Below are positions 15,735-24,969 of a DNA stretch of 51,795 nt, piece by piece. The translations under genes and the position numbers were made by a program. Under the pieces are notes generated by a model. That model was not told the origin of the DNA and did no database searches. It was given only the letters and a program-made list of their open reading frames with translations. Within the stretch, counting starts at the first letter, position 1. Every line of letters starts with the position of its first letter. Source of the stretch: an uncultured Eubacteriales bacterium (lineage in GTDB: Bacteria > Bacillota > Clostridia > Oscillospirales > Acutalibacteraceae); NCBI GenBank assembly GCA_902491475.1, contig CABUHY010000016.1, positions 1 through 51,795 on the forward strand, in the 5' to 3' direction.

Positions 15735-15757
15735 AGCGGCGATTTCGCCGCTTTTTT
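15735..15757 (+). terminator. Terminator of the second TetR gene
   Basis: AGCGGCG (15735-15741), an ATTT loop and CGCCGCT (15746-15752), followed by a T-run. Confidence 0.9.
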
Positions 15758-15979
15758 ACTGCCCTGAAGTCCGAAAATCGGTAATTTTCGCCTGGAATTT
15801 GTTCGTAAAGTCCGTGAGCGACAAAATGTTGAAAATTACGAGTGATTTTGCACAACAGATTGTATTCTTTATTGTGTATAAATACCATTGTTTGTAAATG
15901 TGAAAATATGTTAAACTATTTTAGATTGTATTTGATTTTGATGTTATAATTTTGGCTTGTATTTTGCGGAGAACTTAAT

Positions 15980-16992
15980 ATGTCGGAAAAATTAACGGTT
16001 GAAAACAAACTTGATATTATTGACGAGCTGAAAAGCCGTGCAAGTCTTTGCGGGAAAGAGTGGGAAATGCTGTTATCATTTTCCTGTGATGAAAACCAAG
16101 AAATTCGTTTGGCAGTCAGTGAGGTATTAGCCCTGTTTCCGACGGAGGAAAGCGAAAAGATATTCTTAATGATTCCGATTTTCTTGTCCGTGCTTCTGCC
16201 TGCGATTCGCTATATTTCAGCATTGCACAGGAAACATTGCAGGCACTCAAACAGTCGGCACAGGATAACAGATATTTAGTCAGGGGATATGCAATATTAA
16301 GCGTCGGAGATGTTCAGCGGAATATTAAAGTTAATAATAAGCCTACCATTGACTTCCTGAAAGATATAGAAAAGAAAGAAAAAAGTCGATGGGTTAAAAC
16401 AGCGGTGTATCGTTCTATGTTGCTGATATTTAAGCGGATAATGGATTCAAATGACGAAGAAGAATTTCTTTCGTTTGATAGAGCTCTTGAAAGCAATTAT
16501 GTTCCTATTACATTTCCAAAAGCATGGACAATATTTTTTGCTGTGGTTACAATTTTATTTTTTATATTTATGGTTTGGGCATTCAAAAGGGGCGATAATA
16601 TTGTTGGTTCGATTATCGTAATGTTGATTACTTTAGGTATGACATTTATAACGGTATATCTTATTTTCTGGAAAATTGATTGCTATAAAAGCGAAGAGTA
16701 TTTTGTTTACAGAAGCATAACACGAGGTAAAAAGAAAATATATTATTCGGAGTGTGTAAACTTCAGGTGGGACAAAACAAAGGATTTCTTTTATATTAAC
16801 ACAGTTAATAATAAAAAATACTTTGTTTCGGCATCCGGAATTAATTATAATATATTTAGGGTAAGATTAATAAATATGAAAGTTAAAGAAACACGAGCGC
16901 CGATTAAAAAACGAAAACCCAAAGATCCGAATAAAAAATACGATTTGAAAACTATGATAATAAATATTGTAAACATTTGGAAAAAGAAATAA
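15980..16992 (+). pseudogene. Frameshifted HEAT-repeat membrane protein
   Basis: Two overlapping frames together read as one protein. The first (15980-16279) begins with a helical repeat in EIRLAVSEVLALF and loses sense after SEKIF. From about 16170 the other frame continues NDSDFLVRASACDSL, then YLVRGYAILSVGDV, which restores the regular HEAT pattern. The frame change equals loss of one base near 16160-16175. The rest carries two hydrophobic helices (about 16525-16675) and a basic C-terminus. The function is unknown; HEAT proteins of this sort are often found in toxin-immunity or regulatory loci, which is only context. No slippery heptamer was found, so programmed frameshifting is unlikely. 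The gene is AT-rich compared with its neighbours. Confidence 0.75.
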
Positions 16993-17054
16993 AAATTTGC
17001 CGTGGAAATGCGGTGCAGAAAAATACGAAAAATAAATTTTTAACGGGGTTTATT

Positions 17055-17221
17055 ATGAACCTAAATAATATAGAAATTCCCGATTGCGACGGCAAGGCGC
17101 TTGATGTTGTACGGGACAAAGATTCGGAAAATTACCGCACGGCAGTCATGTTCAATATGACGATTTCTTTACCAAATTAAATAATGAGTATGGTTTGGTA
17201 ATTTGCAAAAAGTGCGTTTAG
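17055..17221 (+). pseudogene. Short frameshifted remnant gene
   Basis: A 5' part starting MNLNNIEIPDCDG runs into a premature stop after MTISLPN. Reading on one base earlier from about 17145 gives QYDDFFTKLNNEYGLVICKK and a stop at 17219-17221, which looks like a natural C-terminus. The change equals loss of one base. The intact product would be only about 55 residues, so it may be a gene fragment as well as frameshifted. No family is recognised. Confidence 0.5.
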
Positions 17222-17250
17222 TCGGACGGCTTAGAGCAGGAGAATGAAGA

Positions 17251-17667
17251 ATGACCGATATTACAGAAATTTTGGATATGCTTGATTGGCATATGCCTGA
17301 TGAAATTCAAGCAAAAGGAATTGTATTGGCAAAAGAGTCAGACGAAATTATTCCGTTTATACAACCGTTAACATCGAAGCACAACAAAAATGTTTGGGAA
17401 AATTGCGCAGTCATAATATCTGAAAAGAGCGATGAAAAGTTAAAGCCGTATTTGGTTGAACTGTTGGAATGGTTGCAGGATATGAATTGGCCCGGGGCGT
17501 TTTGTATATTGGGAAGATTACAAAAATATTCTGATAACAATACACTTTGCCAAGCTATAAATGTTTGTGTTGAAAAAGCAAAAGCCGATGATAATGATGT
17601 TTGGAATAGTAACTTGCGTTTGCTTATAAATAACTTCGGAGAATGTATTGACACGGATAAGAGATAA
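17251..17667 (+). CDS. DUF5071-like protein
   Basis: An intact 138-residue, all-helical acidic protein. The segment LLEWLQDMNWPGAFCIL (about residues 69-85) matches what I remember of the DUF5071 family, HEAT-like proteins of unknown function. The start has AGGAGAATGAAG upstream. It is the only undamaged gene in the 16-18.8 kb patch. An immunity-protein role is possible given the surroundings, but nothing in the sequence proves it. Confidence 0.6.
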   Translation: MTDITEILDMLDWHMPDEIQAKGIVLAKESDEIIPFIQPLTSKHNKNVWENCAVIISEKSDEKLKPYLVELLEWLQDMNWPGAFCILGRLQKYSDNNTLCQAINVCVEKAKADDNDVWNSNLRLLINNFGECIDTDKR

Positions 17668-17699
17668 TGGCAATTTACATATGAAGGGTTAAGGACATT

Positions 17700-18377
17700 A
17701 TGTCAAAGGGTAAATATTATATAAAAATGATTGCATTGGGATTGGCTGTCGGCGTGGTTTTGGTGTTGGCATGTACTTTCGGCGGTCAACTGTATCATAA
17801 AACAATGGCGGCAAAGTGCATTGACCGATATAACGAAACGCACGATATATCCGTACTTGCCGACGGATTTTATCATGTTTCTTTTTGCAACGATAAAAAT
17901 CAAACAGCACAGCAGCAATTTTTGTTTTACACAAAAGAGCTTGCGGACTGCGGAGAATGGAATTCATATTATCCGAACAGTAAGTATGGGCAGAAAAACG
18001 GCGACGCTGCAAACCCTGAAATGTCAATGAAGCTGGCACATTTACATTTGGCGCTTCTATACGGAAATTACGATGAATACATTGAAGCTTTTACAAAGTA
18101 TTTTCCCGATTTTGATGAATCGGCAAAAATAGCCTTTATTTCCTTGCTTTGCGACGACGATTTTCTAAAGAACAGCGAATAGCAGGAAATATACACGGCA
18201 GTCGTTAACGGTTATGTTTCATTAGCGGAGAAAGCCGATAATCCTATTGATAAATCAAAAATTTATACGGACCTTGCCGTGCTTTGCGAGTCGGTCGGAA
18301 ATGAAAATGACGCCGAAACTTACAGAAATGAGTCAAATGAAATAAAGCAGGAAGCATTCAATCAAAATGCTGATTGA
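17700..18377 (+). pseudogene. Membrane-anchored protein gene interrupted by TAG
   Basis: The frame starts MSKGKYYIKM, with one N-terminal transmembrane helix (about residues 9-28), followed by an acidic helical domain that looks TPR-like (MKLAHLHLALLYGNYDEYIEAF). A TAG at 18180-18182 interrupts it after KNSE, but the same frame continues for 64 sensible codons (QEIYTAVVNGYVSLAEKA, later LAVLCESVGNENDAETY) to TGA at 18375. The intact protein would be 225 residues. The continuation fits the helical-repeat style, so the stop is a recent nonsense change or a sequencing error. No family is recognised. Confidence 0.7.
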
Positions 18378-18418
18378 CCAAAAGGATAACAACATTTAAT
18401 ACATATGGAGGAATTGCA

Positions 18419-18816
18419 GTGAGAATAGACGCTTCAATGCAGATATAATCAACTCCGAAGCTGTATACATTCACGATGATGTTCTTGAAAATTTAACCTT
18501 TAACCGTGAAAGAAAGGAACTTTGCTTGTATATTACCCGTGATTAAAGCGAAAGAAAATATTTTATTCTTTACAGCGGCGTAATAGGGTTTAATATGACT
18601 TCCTGTGATTTTTGGGGCTCATCTCCGAGAATACTTGATTTTGAAAAGACAGGGCGTGAGGAAAGCACAATTATATCCAAGCTGTTTTCAATAAAGAATG
18701 ATACTGGATTTACAGGTAGCCTTTTAGAAAGTGAAGAAAGCTATATTGAAACTGTAATTACCTTTGTTTCCGGAGATAAGCTTACAGTGGCTTGTAAATG
18801 CATTGATATAGATTAA
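18419..18816 (+). pseudogene. Doubly disrupted small gene
   Basis: GTG at 18419 follows a good SD (GGAGGA) but its frame stops after MRIDASMQI. Adding back one C in GACGC (18428-18432) gives MRIDRFNADIINSEAVYIHD and joins the frame that runs on to 18816. That frame is then cut by TAA at 18544-18546, in ITRD-stop-SERKYF, before the open 3' part (FNMTSCDFWGSSPRIL). There are thus one deletion and one nonsense codon. The restored product would be about 132 residues, acidic and beta-rich, with a final VTFVSGDKLTVACKCIDID. The family is not recognised, although small proteins of this look are common among immunity genes. Confidence 0.6.
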
Positions 18817-18851
18817 ATAAATTTCTGTTGTGATACGACAAAATAACGCAT

Positions 18852-18889
18852 AAAAATCCCGCAAGCTGTTAACTGCTTACGGGATTTTA
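18852..18889. terminator. Bidirectional terminator
   Basis: AAAATCCCG plus AAGC pairs with GCTT plus CGGGATTTT around a loop at 18866-18874. It separates the convergent degraded gene and the DUF1294 gene and carries T-runs on both strands. Confidence 0.85.
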
Positions 18890-19171
18890 TAACGGCATTA
18901 CGCCGTAATATACAAAGTAGAGATAGGAAATCAGTGCGATTTGGATAACCATTATAACGGGAATGCCAATCATAAATTTTTTGTGCTTGGTTTTGTGGCG
19001 TATCTTTTTCATTGTTATGTACATTGAAAGCGAGCCGCCGAGAGCCGATAACAGTATAAGCGTTGACTCCCTTATTCTTCTTTTGCCGCTCATTGCCGCC
19101 TTTTTATCGTAAACGGTTACGATTACGGAAACAAGCGAAATCGCCGCAAAGTAAATAATATAATAAATCAT
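18887..19171 (-). CDS. DUF1294 small membrane protein
   Basis: A 94-residue inner-membrane protein with three hydrophobic helices. The family motif region is present: YDKKAAMSGKRRIRESTL, then LSALGGSLSMYITMKKIRHKTKHKKF, as in the DKxxA, RxxE and GG patterns of DUF1294. The function is unknown. The start MIYYIIY is chosen because the next in-frame ATG upstream (19208-19210) overlaps the -35 box of the gene's own promoter; GGTGAT precedes the chosen ATG. Its promoter lies back to back with the SD of the next gene on the plus strand. Confidence 0.85.
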   Translation of the reverse strand: MIYYIIYFAAISLVSVIVTVYDKKAAMSGKRRIRESTLILLSALGGSLSMYITMKKIRHKTKHKKFMIGIPVIMVIQIALISYLYFVYYGVMPL

Positions 19172-19186
19172 TTCATCACCGAATAT

Positions 19187-19215
19187 ATTATAGTGTTCCG
19201 AATATTTCATGTCAA
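19187..19215 (-). promoter_or_regulatory. Consensus sigma-A promoter of the DUF1294 gene
   Basis: On the minus strand TTGACA (19215-19210), a 17-base spacer and TATAAT (19192-19187): a perfect match to the consensus in both boxes. Confidence 0.88.
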
Positions 19216-19227
19216 GAAGGTGATGAA

Positions 19228-20442
19228 ATGCGAAAATGTGCCGCTCTTTTGGCAGCGCTTGTTTTTTTGCTTACTTCCTGTACAAGCACGGGAGGCGTTC
19301 AGCCGCAAAAAGCCGAAAACAACAATCGGCAGGAGACGGCGGGAATTAACGCCGTATGGATAAATTATAACGAGCTCGCTATGAAGTCGGAGAGCGATAA
19401 AAGCGAAGCCGCATTCAGAAAAAAGGTTGAAGAGATAATGAAAAACTGCTCGGAGTTCGGCTTTGACAGGGTTATTGTGCAGGTTCGTCCGTTCTGCGAC
19501 GCCTTTTACGAGTCGGATTTGTTTCCTGCAAGCGAGTACCTCAGCGGAAGTCAGGGTGTTTACATAGGATATGACGCATTGCGGATAATGTGCGAATATG
19601 CACGCAAATATTCTCTTAAAATCGACGCATGGCTCAATCCGTACAGGGTGTCGTATAAATCCGACATAAACGCTTTGAGCGAGGATAATATCGCGAGGAA
19701 ATGGTATTGTTCAGAAGATAACAACAGAAATGTAATTGTGCTTGCGAACGGAATATATTTTAATCCCGCAAAAGACGCGGTACATAAGCTGATTGTCGAC
19801 GGCGTTCGTGAAATCGTGAATAATTATGATGTTGACGGGGTGCATATTGACGACTATTTTTACCCGACAACGGATTTAAGCTTTGATGAACCCGAGTATT
19901 CCGCCTATACTTCCTCGGGCGGCAAAATGACCGTGGACGAGTGGCGACGTGAAAATGTAAACTCCTTGGTAAGCGATATACATACGGCCGTAAAGGCAAA
20001 GGAGGAAAATCTGATTTTCAGCATAAGCCCGTCGGGAGATATTGAAAAGAATGTTACGAATTACTATGCCGATATTCCCGAATGGTGCAAAACGGGTGGG
20101 TATGTCGATTGGATAATTCCGCAGCTTTATTACGGCTTTAATAACGAAAATAAGCCTTTTGATGAGGTTTGTTCAAAGTGGCTTTCGCTTGAAAGAAGCG
20201 AAAAGGTAAAATTGAGTTTCGGTCTTGCCGTTTACAAATACGGCAGAGAGGACAGGTATGCGGGAGCGGGAATAGCGGAATGGCAGGAGAATACGGACAT
20301 CATTTCCCGTCAGATTTCGTATGTAAAGGGGCAAAATACGGAGGTTGGTTTTGTTTTGTATTCATATTCGTATGTTTTTGCGGAAAATTTTGTAAAAAAT
20401 TATAATAAAGAGTTACAAACGATAAAAAATATGATACAATAG
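19228..20442 (+). CDS. GHL10-type glycoside hydrolase lipoprotein
   Basis: A 404-residue lipoprotein. Its signal peptide ends in the lipobox LLTSC with acylated C18, so it sits on the outer face of the membrane. The rest is a TIM-barrel of the GHL10 (DUF187) family: GINAVWINYNE, VIVQVRPFCDAFYESDLFP, LKIDAWLNPYRV, YDVDGVHIDDYFYP with two candidate catalytic acids, and a final FVLYSYSY strand. Family members are thought to act on peptidoglycan or related glycans. The SD is AGAAGGTGAT. It is followed after 30 bases by an amidase gene, so the pair likely remodels the cell wall together. Confidence 0.88.
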   Translation: MRKCAALLAALVFLLTSCTSTGGVQPQKAENNNRQETAGINAVWINYNELAMKSESDKSEAAFRKKVEEIMKNCSEFGFDRVIVQVRPFCDAFYESDLFPASEYLSGSQGVYIGYDALRIMCEYARKYSLKIDAWLNPYRVSYKSDINALSEDNIARKWYCSEDNNRNVIVLANGIYFNPAKDAVHKLIVDGVREIVNNYDVDGVHIDDYFYPTTDLSFDEPEYSAYTSSGGKMTVDEWRRENVNSLVSDIHTAVKAKEENLIFSISPSGDIEKNVTNYYADIPEWCKTGGYVDWIIPQLYYGFNNENKPFDEVCSKWLSLERSEKVKLSFGLAVYKYGREDRYAGAGIAEWQENTDIISRQISYVKGQNTEVGFVLYSYSYVFAENFVKNYNKELQTIKNMIQ

Positions 20443-20472
20443 CAAGGAATTAAAATATCACGGAGTACGGGA

Positions 20473-22437
20473 ATGAAAAAACAGGTAATTAAAATTATAC
20501 AGATTACAGTTTTGGCTGTTGCGACAATAGCGGTTTGTCTTGTCGGTATTCACTACTCGAAAAATGCGGAAATTAAGCCGACGGTTGATGAACCCACGAC
20601 CTTGGTGCAGGCTGTCGAAGAGGTTGCGGCGCAGGAAGCTACGCTTGTCATCACTTCGCCGACCGAGTCGGAAATTACCGTAAGTGAACCGACTGTTACT
20701 TTTGCAGGAGTTTGCAGACCCGATTTACCGCTTACCGTAAACGGCGTAGGCGTTGAAAAAGCGGAGGACGGCAGCTTTTCGTATTCTTTGCCGCTCAATG
20801 CGGGCGAAAACGCAGTGACCGTAACAAACGGCATTGAAACATATGAATATAAGGTTACATATAAATTTGCAATAATAAATGCGGTTTCCCCGAAAGGCAA
20901 GGTATCTGTCGAGGGCGGAACGGAAATAACGCTTAATGCGGAGGCGCTTAAGAATTCCGAGGTTTATGCGACAATCGGCAAGGATAAAATCCCGATGTCG
21001 GTTGTGGCTTCGGGCGATGTGTTCGACACATATCAGGCTGTTTTCACGGCCCCTGCGGCGGCGACAAAGTCGGTAAAGCTCGGTAAGATAACCTTTTATG
21101 CAACTCTTGACGGTATGCAGGACAGTATGACGGGCGGCTCAGTTACGGTTAAGCCCGTGTCCTCGGCAAATGTCAATATCGAAACAGGCAGGGGAGATGT
21201 TGTGCATCCGAGCATCGGCGAGAACGGCGTTGTAAATGTGCTTTCTCCGTATGAGGACCACCAAAAGGGCAATGCTATGATGTGCGTTGTCACTGCCGAC
21301 TATGCGGAGACCGTTCCGGGTAACACTGCGGACGATAAGTCAGACCCCGAGTGCACGCCTTTGATAAAGGGTACGGTAGATTACATAAAGAGCGAGGCTG
21401 TTTACGACAACACCGAGTATTATATCCTGCTTTCGGGTACGAAGATTGAAAAGAAAAATGTAACCGCTTTCAGCGGATATGTTATGCCGACCAATACCGT
21501 GTCCGCATCTTCAAGTGAACAGAGCACGGCGGTAATCACTATGAACTGGAAGGTTCCGTTCTATTCGGTGCTTCGAAATCAGTCATACTACACGGGATAT
21601 TCGGGCAGAAAATTCAATGTTTCTTCCTTTACCTCGAAGTACATTGATTTCATTTTCAAATACACTAACGCCGCAGAGGGAGACATCAAGTTTTCCAACA
21701 GCTCCGTTGTGAGCTCCGCAGAGTGGGTAAATGTCGGAAACGACGGCACGGCAACCCTCAGGGTCTACCTCAAAAATCCGGGTAAGTTCTACGGCTACAA
21801 GGCTTACTATTCCTCGGACAACCGTCTTGTATTGAAATTCAATGAGAAACCGCCCGTAAACGGTGCAACGGTTGTTCTCGACCCGGGTCACGGCGGAAAT
21901 GACTGCGGTGCTATTGCCGTAAACGGTACATATGAGGCACGGCTTAATTTGTCGCTTGCGCTTAAAGTCAAGGCCGATCTTGAAAGCAGAGGATACAGAG
22001 TTAAAATTCTCCGCACAGGAGACACCGCAAAATCACTCGACGAGCGTCAGGCTCTTGCAAGAAGTCAGGGCGGAGATATATTTGTTTCGATACATCACAA
22101 TTCTTCGGCAAGCTCTTCGTTAAGCGGCACGGAGGTCTACTATTACAGAGCTTATTCAAAGCAGCTCGCATCAAGTATTCACGCAAGGCTTGCAAACGAG
22201 TGGCGAGGCGTTTATTCGGGAAATCCCGATATGTACAACAAGGTTGTTGCGGCTGACGGCGGAGTAAGATTTTATCCGTTCAGGGTTACGAGAATTGAGG
22301 AATGTCCCGCAGTTCTTGTCGAGTGCGGCTATCTTTCAAATCCGACCGAGTGTGCTTATGCTTGCGACGACGGAATAAACACCCGTATGGCAGGGGCGAT
22401 AGCGCAGGGCATTGCGGATTATTTTGCCAATGCATAA
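20473..22437 (+). CDS. N-acetylmuramoyl-L-alanine amidase (Amidase_3), membrane-anchored
   Basis: A 654-residue cell-wall hydrolase that cleaves the bond between N-acetylmuramic acid and the stem peptide. An N-terminal helix (about residues 5-28) anchors or exports it. The central part has Ig-like beta domains (VTFAGVCRPDLPLTVNG at about 75-90 resembles a bacterial Ig/Cadherin-like domain) and an AMIN-like region before the enzyme. The Amidase_3 domain fills about 465-652, with zinc ligands in LDPGHGGND, an acidic residue in YEARLNL, IHHNSSAS, and the catalytic Glu of VLVECGYLSN. It lies 30 bases after the GHL10 gene and 70 before the glucosaminidase gene, probably one cell-envelope transcription unit. 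Confidence 0.93.
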   Translation: MKKQVIKIIQITVLAVATIAVCLVGIHYSKNAEIKPTVDEPTTLVQAVEEVAAQEATLVITSPTESEITVSEPTVTFAGVCRPDLPLTVNGVGVEKAEDGSFSYSLPLNAGENAVTVTNGIETYEYKVTYKFAIINAVSPKGKVSVEGGTEITLNAEALKNSEVYATIGKDKIPMSVVASGDVFDTYQAVFTAPAAATKSVKLGKITFYATLDGMQDSMTGGSVTVKPVSSANVNIETGRGDVVHPSIGENGVVNVLSPYEDHQKGNAMMCVVTADYAETVPGNTADDKSDPECTPLIKGTVDYIKSEAVYDNTEYYILLSGTKIEKKNVTAFSGYVMPTNTVSASSSEQSTAVITMNWKVPFYSVLRNQSYYTGYSGRKFNVSSFTSKYIDFIFKYTNAAEGDIKFSNSSVVSSAEWVNVGNDGTATLRVYLKNPGKFYGYKAYYSSDNRLVLKFNEKPPVNGATVVLDPGHGGNDCGAIAVNGTYEARLNLSLALKVKADLESRGYRVKILRTGDTAKSLDERQALARSQGGDIFVSIHHNSSASSSLSGTEVYYYRAYSKQLASSIHARLANEWRGVYSGNPDMYNKVVAADGGVRFYPFRVTRIEECPAVLVECGYLSNPTECAYACDDGINTRMAGAIAQGIADYFANA

Positions 22438-22507
22438 GGCAGATGTTTAATGTTGAAAAAACAGGATAAATATGATATTATGTAAAAAAGCGTGAAAGGA
22501 TGTTTTG

Positions 22508-24571
22508 ATGAAAGCAAAAAAAATTCTGTCAACTTTTATTATAACAGCGGTGCTTGCGGTATTGTTTGCAATCTCTGCATTTGCAAAGACTACGGGTGTT
22601 ACAAGCGGACAGGTTAATGTCCGTTCGGGTCCGGGCACAAAATCGTATGGCATTGTTTATCAGGATTTGCCTGCGGGTGTAACGGTAAATATTCTTGCTA
22701 CCGAAGACTGTAACGACGGTTCGACTTCAAAGCCTTGGTACAAGGTTTCGTTTACATACGGCGGAAAGGATTATACGGGCTACATAAGCACGGGATATGT
22801 TTCAAATGTTACATATTCCGATGACGACGACAAGGGCACTTACACCACGGAAGTTCCTGCAGAATACGCTTCGTATATTTCGGCGCTCAAAGCAAAGCAT
22901 CCGAATTGGACTTTCAAGTTCTATAACACGGGTCTTGAGTGGAGCGATGTTGTAATCGGCGAGACAGCACCCGGTAAAAATGCGATTTCGGGAACAAAGC
23001 CCATATCATACCGCTCGACTTCTTACAACTTCAGCGATGGTGTAACGGGTTATGTTTACGGATATTATATTAAAATAAACGGTTCCAAGGCTACCGTTAT
23101 CAACACGGACGGCAACCTCAATGTAAGAAACGGAATAGGAACCTCGAACACAACAATTATCTGCTCTATTCCCGCAGGAACGGTTGTCGATTATCTCGGC
23201 TTTGCGGGTACCGACGAAAAGGGCAGAGATTGGTATCAGATTAAATACGATAACGGCTACACCTTTACCCCGATTGAGGGCTCAAGCTGGTATCAGGCAC
23301 ACGGACAGGTTGTGCAGTATTATCTTGACCCGAGGAATTTCCTTGACGAGCAGTCGGTATTTATGTTTGAAAATCTCGGCTTTGACTCTTCGGTACATAC
23401 CGTAGCAGGCGTTCAGAACATCCTTGCCAAGGCAGAATGGGCAAAGGGTACGGTTGAAACGACCGACGGCAGGACAATTTCTTATGCAGAAGCTTTCTAT
23501 GAGGCGGGTCAGAAGTACGGTGTATCGCCGTATCATCTTGCTTCAAGAGCAGTGCAGGAGGTAGGCGCAAGCGGCTCAAATGCGGCTTGGGGCAACAACG
23601 CAACTTATCCCGGAATATATAATTTTTACAGCATCGGCGCAAATACGGGTATGCTTGACGGACTTAACTGGGCAAGTCAGAGCGGCAGCTACGGCAGACC
23701 GTGGGACACTGCATACAAGTCAATCGTCGGCGGTGCGGAGTTTATTGCCAAAGGCTACATAAGTGTAGGTCAGTCAAGTCTTTACTTGCAGAAATTCGAC
23801 TTGATTCCGACAGGCGGACTTTACAACCATCAGTATATGTCCAATGTTTCCGCTCCTGCGAGTGAAAGCATTGGTGTTTATAACGGATATAAGAATGTCG
23901 GCGGCTTGGAGTCGAGCTTTGAATTTGTAATTCCCGTTTTCAAAAATATGCCGATTCTTGCATGTAAATTACCCGCATCATCGGATTCTCCGAATATGGC
24001 AAAGGATACCGATGTCGCATATATTTTCCCCGATGTAGCAAGCGGAGAATGGTATTATAACGCAGTTAAATTCAATGTTGAAAAAGGCTATTTCCACGGC
24101 TATGCTAACGGCTACTTCGGACCGAGCAACAATATTCAACGGCAGGACTTTGTAGTTGTTCTTTCAAAAATTGCAGGCGCTGACCTTTCTGCATACGCAG
24201 GACAGAACGGCGGTTTTGCGGATGTTCCGGCAAACGATTATTATTCTGCGGCGGTAGCTTGGGCAAAGGATAATCACATTCTTTCGGGCTACGCGAACGG
24301 TAAGTTCGGCGTCGGCGACCCGATTACGAGAGAACAGGCTTGCGTGATTTTCTATAATTACTGCGGCGGTTCCGTTTCGGGCGATGTCAACACAGTGCTT
24401 GCAGGTTATCCCGACGGTAAGAATGTAAGTGATTGGGCAAGAACGGCTGTCGCTTGGGCGGCAGAAAATCATGTTGTCGGCGGCAACGGCAAATTAAACC
24501 CCGCAGGCAATGCCAACAGAGCCGAAATGGCACAAATTATTATGAATATGTCAAGCAACAATATTCTTTGA
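22508..24571 (+). CDS. Glucosaminidase with SH3 and SLH domains
   Basis: A 687-residue secreted wall hydrolase. After a signal peptide (ending AFAKT near 28) come two bacterial SH3 domains (GQVNVRSGPG at about 34-43 and GNLNVRNGIG near 205). A glucosaminidase/LytG-like catalytic domain covers about 270-490, with AQVVQYYLDPRNFL, and SRAVQEVGASGS containing the likely catalytic Glu. Three SLH modules follow (about 510-685: FPDVASGEWYYNAV, FADVPANDYYSAAVAWA, WARTAVAWAAENHVV). SLH modules bind secondary wall polymer. The ATG at 22508 has AAAGGA 7 bases upstream; a TTG just before is less likely. A strong terminator follows. It probably splits long-chain peptidoglycan glycan strands. Confidence 0.92.
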   Translation: MKAKKILSTFIITAVLAVLFAISAFAKTTGVTSGQVNVRSGPGTKSYGIVYQDLPAGVTVNILATEDCNDGSTSKPWYKVSFTYGGKDYTGYISTGYVSNVTYSDDDDKGTYTTEVPAEYASYISALKAKHPNWTFKFYNTGLEWSDVVIGETAPGKNAISGTKPISYRSTSYNFSDGVTGYVYGYYIKINGSKATVINTDGNLNVRNGIGTSNTTIICSIPAGTVVDYLGFAGTDEKGRDWYQIKYDNGYTFTPIEGSSWYQAHGQVVQYYLDPRNFLDEQSVFMFENLGFDSSVHTVAGVQNILAKAEWAKGTVETTDGRTISYAEAFYEAGQKYGVSPYHLASRAVQEVGASGSNAAWGNNATYPGIYNFYSIGANTGMLDGLNWASQSGSYGRPWDTAYKSIVGGAEFIAKGYISVGQSSLYLQKFDLIPTGGLYNHQYMSNVSAPASESIGVYNGYKNVGGLESSFEFVIPVFKNMPILACKLPASSDSPNMAKDTDVAYIFPDVASGEWYYNAVKFNVEKGYFHGYANGYFGPSNNIQRQDFVVVLSKIAGADLSAYAGQNGGFADVPANDYYSAAVAWAKDNHILSGYANGKFGVGDPITREQACVIFYNYCGGSVSGDVNTVLAGYPDGKNVSDWARTAVAWAAENHVVGGNGKLNPAGNANRAEMAQIIMNMSSNNIL

Positions 24572-24594
24572 TTTGATATTATTAAACAGCAAAC

Positions 24595-24633
24595 CACGCC
24601 CCGAACGGATTTCGTTCGGGGCGTGAAATTTTT
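24595..24633 (+). terminator. Strong terminator of the wall-hydrolase unit
   Basis: CACGCCCCGAACG (24595-24607) and CGTTCGGGGCGTG (24613-24625) form a perfect 13-bp stem with a 5-base loop, followed by AAATTTTT. Confidence 0.93.
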
Positions 24634-24643
24634 ATATACAACC

Positions 24644-24878
24644 GTAGGGACAGCCCTTGCGGGCGAATGAAGAATGAAAAATTGCGGGTGCTTCGCACGT
24701 CGTCGTTTGCTTCGTATCGTTCGCAACAGCCTTTGGCTATTTCTCACTCGCTACGCAACTCCTCCTTTTCCTCAAAAATCACGCTCGGTTCGCCTGCTCG
24801 TTTGTAAACGCCCTCCCGACAGCTCACTGTCGCTACCGACTTTTGCGGATTTGCGGCGGGAGCAAGCCCCCGCCCTAC
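24644..24878. repeat. Probable MITE-like intergenic element
   Basis: The 398-base gap between two convergent genes holds no gene. It is bounded by imperfect inverted ends: GTAGGGACAGCCCTTGC at 24644-24660 and the reverse complement of GTAGGGCGGGGGCTTGC at 24862-24878. In between are GC-rich short palindromic tracts unlike the neighbouring coding sequence. An element of non-autonomous insertion type is inferred. There is no second copy in the window to test this. Confidence 0.4.
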
Positions 24879-24906
24879 CATAAAGATGATTTCGTTTCGG
24901 CACCAC

Positions 24907-24945
24907 AAAAGTCCCAAAGTATCTTCACAATACTCGGGGGCTTTT
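24907..24945 (-). terminator. Terminator of the second sugar symporter gene
   Basis: AAAAGTCCC-AAAGTAT and ATACTCGGGGGCTTTT form an imperfect stem just downstream of the minus-strand stop, with T-runs on both sides. Confidence 0.7.
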
Positions 24946-24969
24946 AACAGTAATATATTGACTTGATAT

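Noticed and set aside
16160..16185. Programmed -1 frameshift in the HEAT gene
   Set aside because: No X-XXY-YYZ slippery heptamer or obvious downstream stem is present; neighbouring genes show the same kind of damage.
24469..24747. Minus-strand 92-codon frame across the terminator and repeat
   Set aside because: It spans the strong terminator hairpin and the palindromic element, lacks an SD, and overlaps the SLH-protein 3' end.
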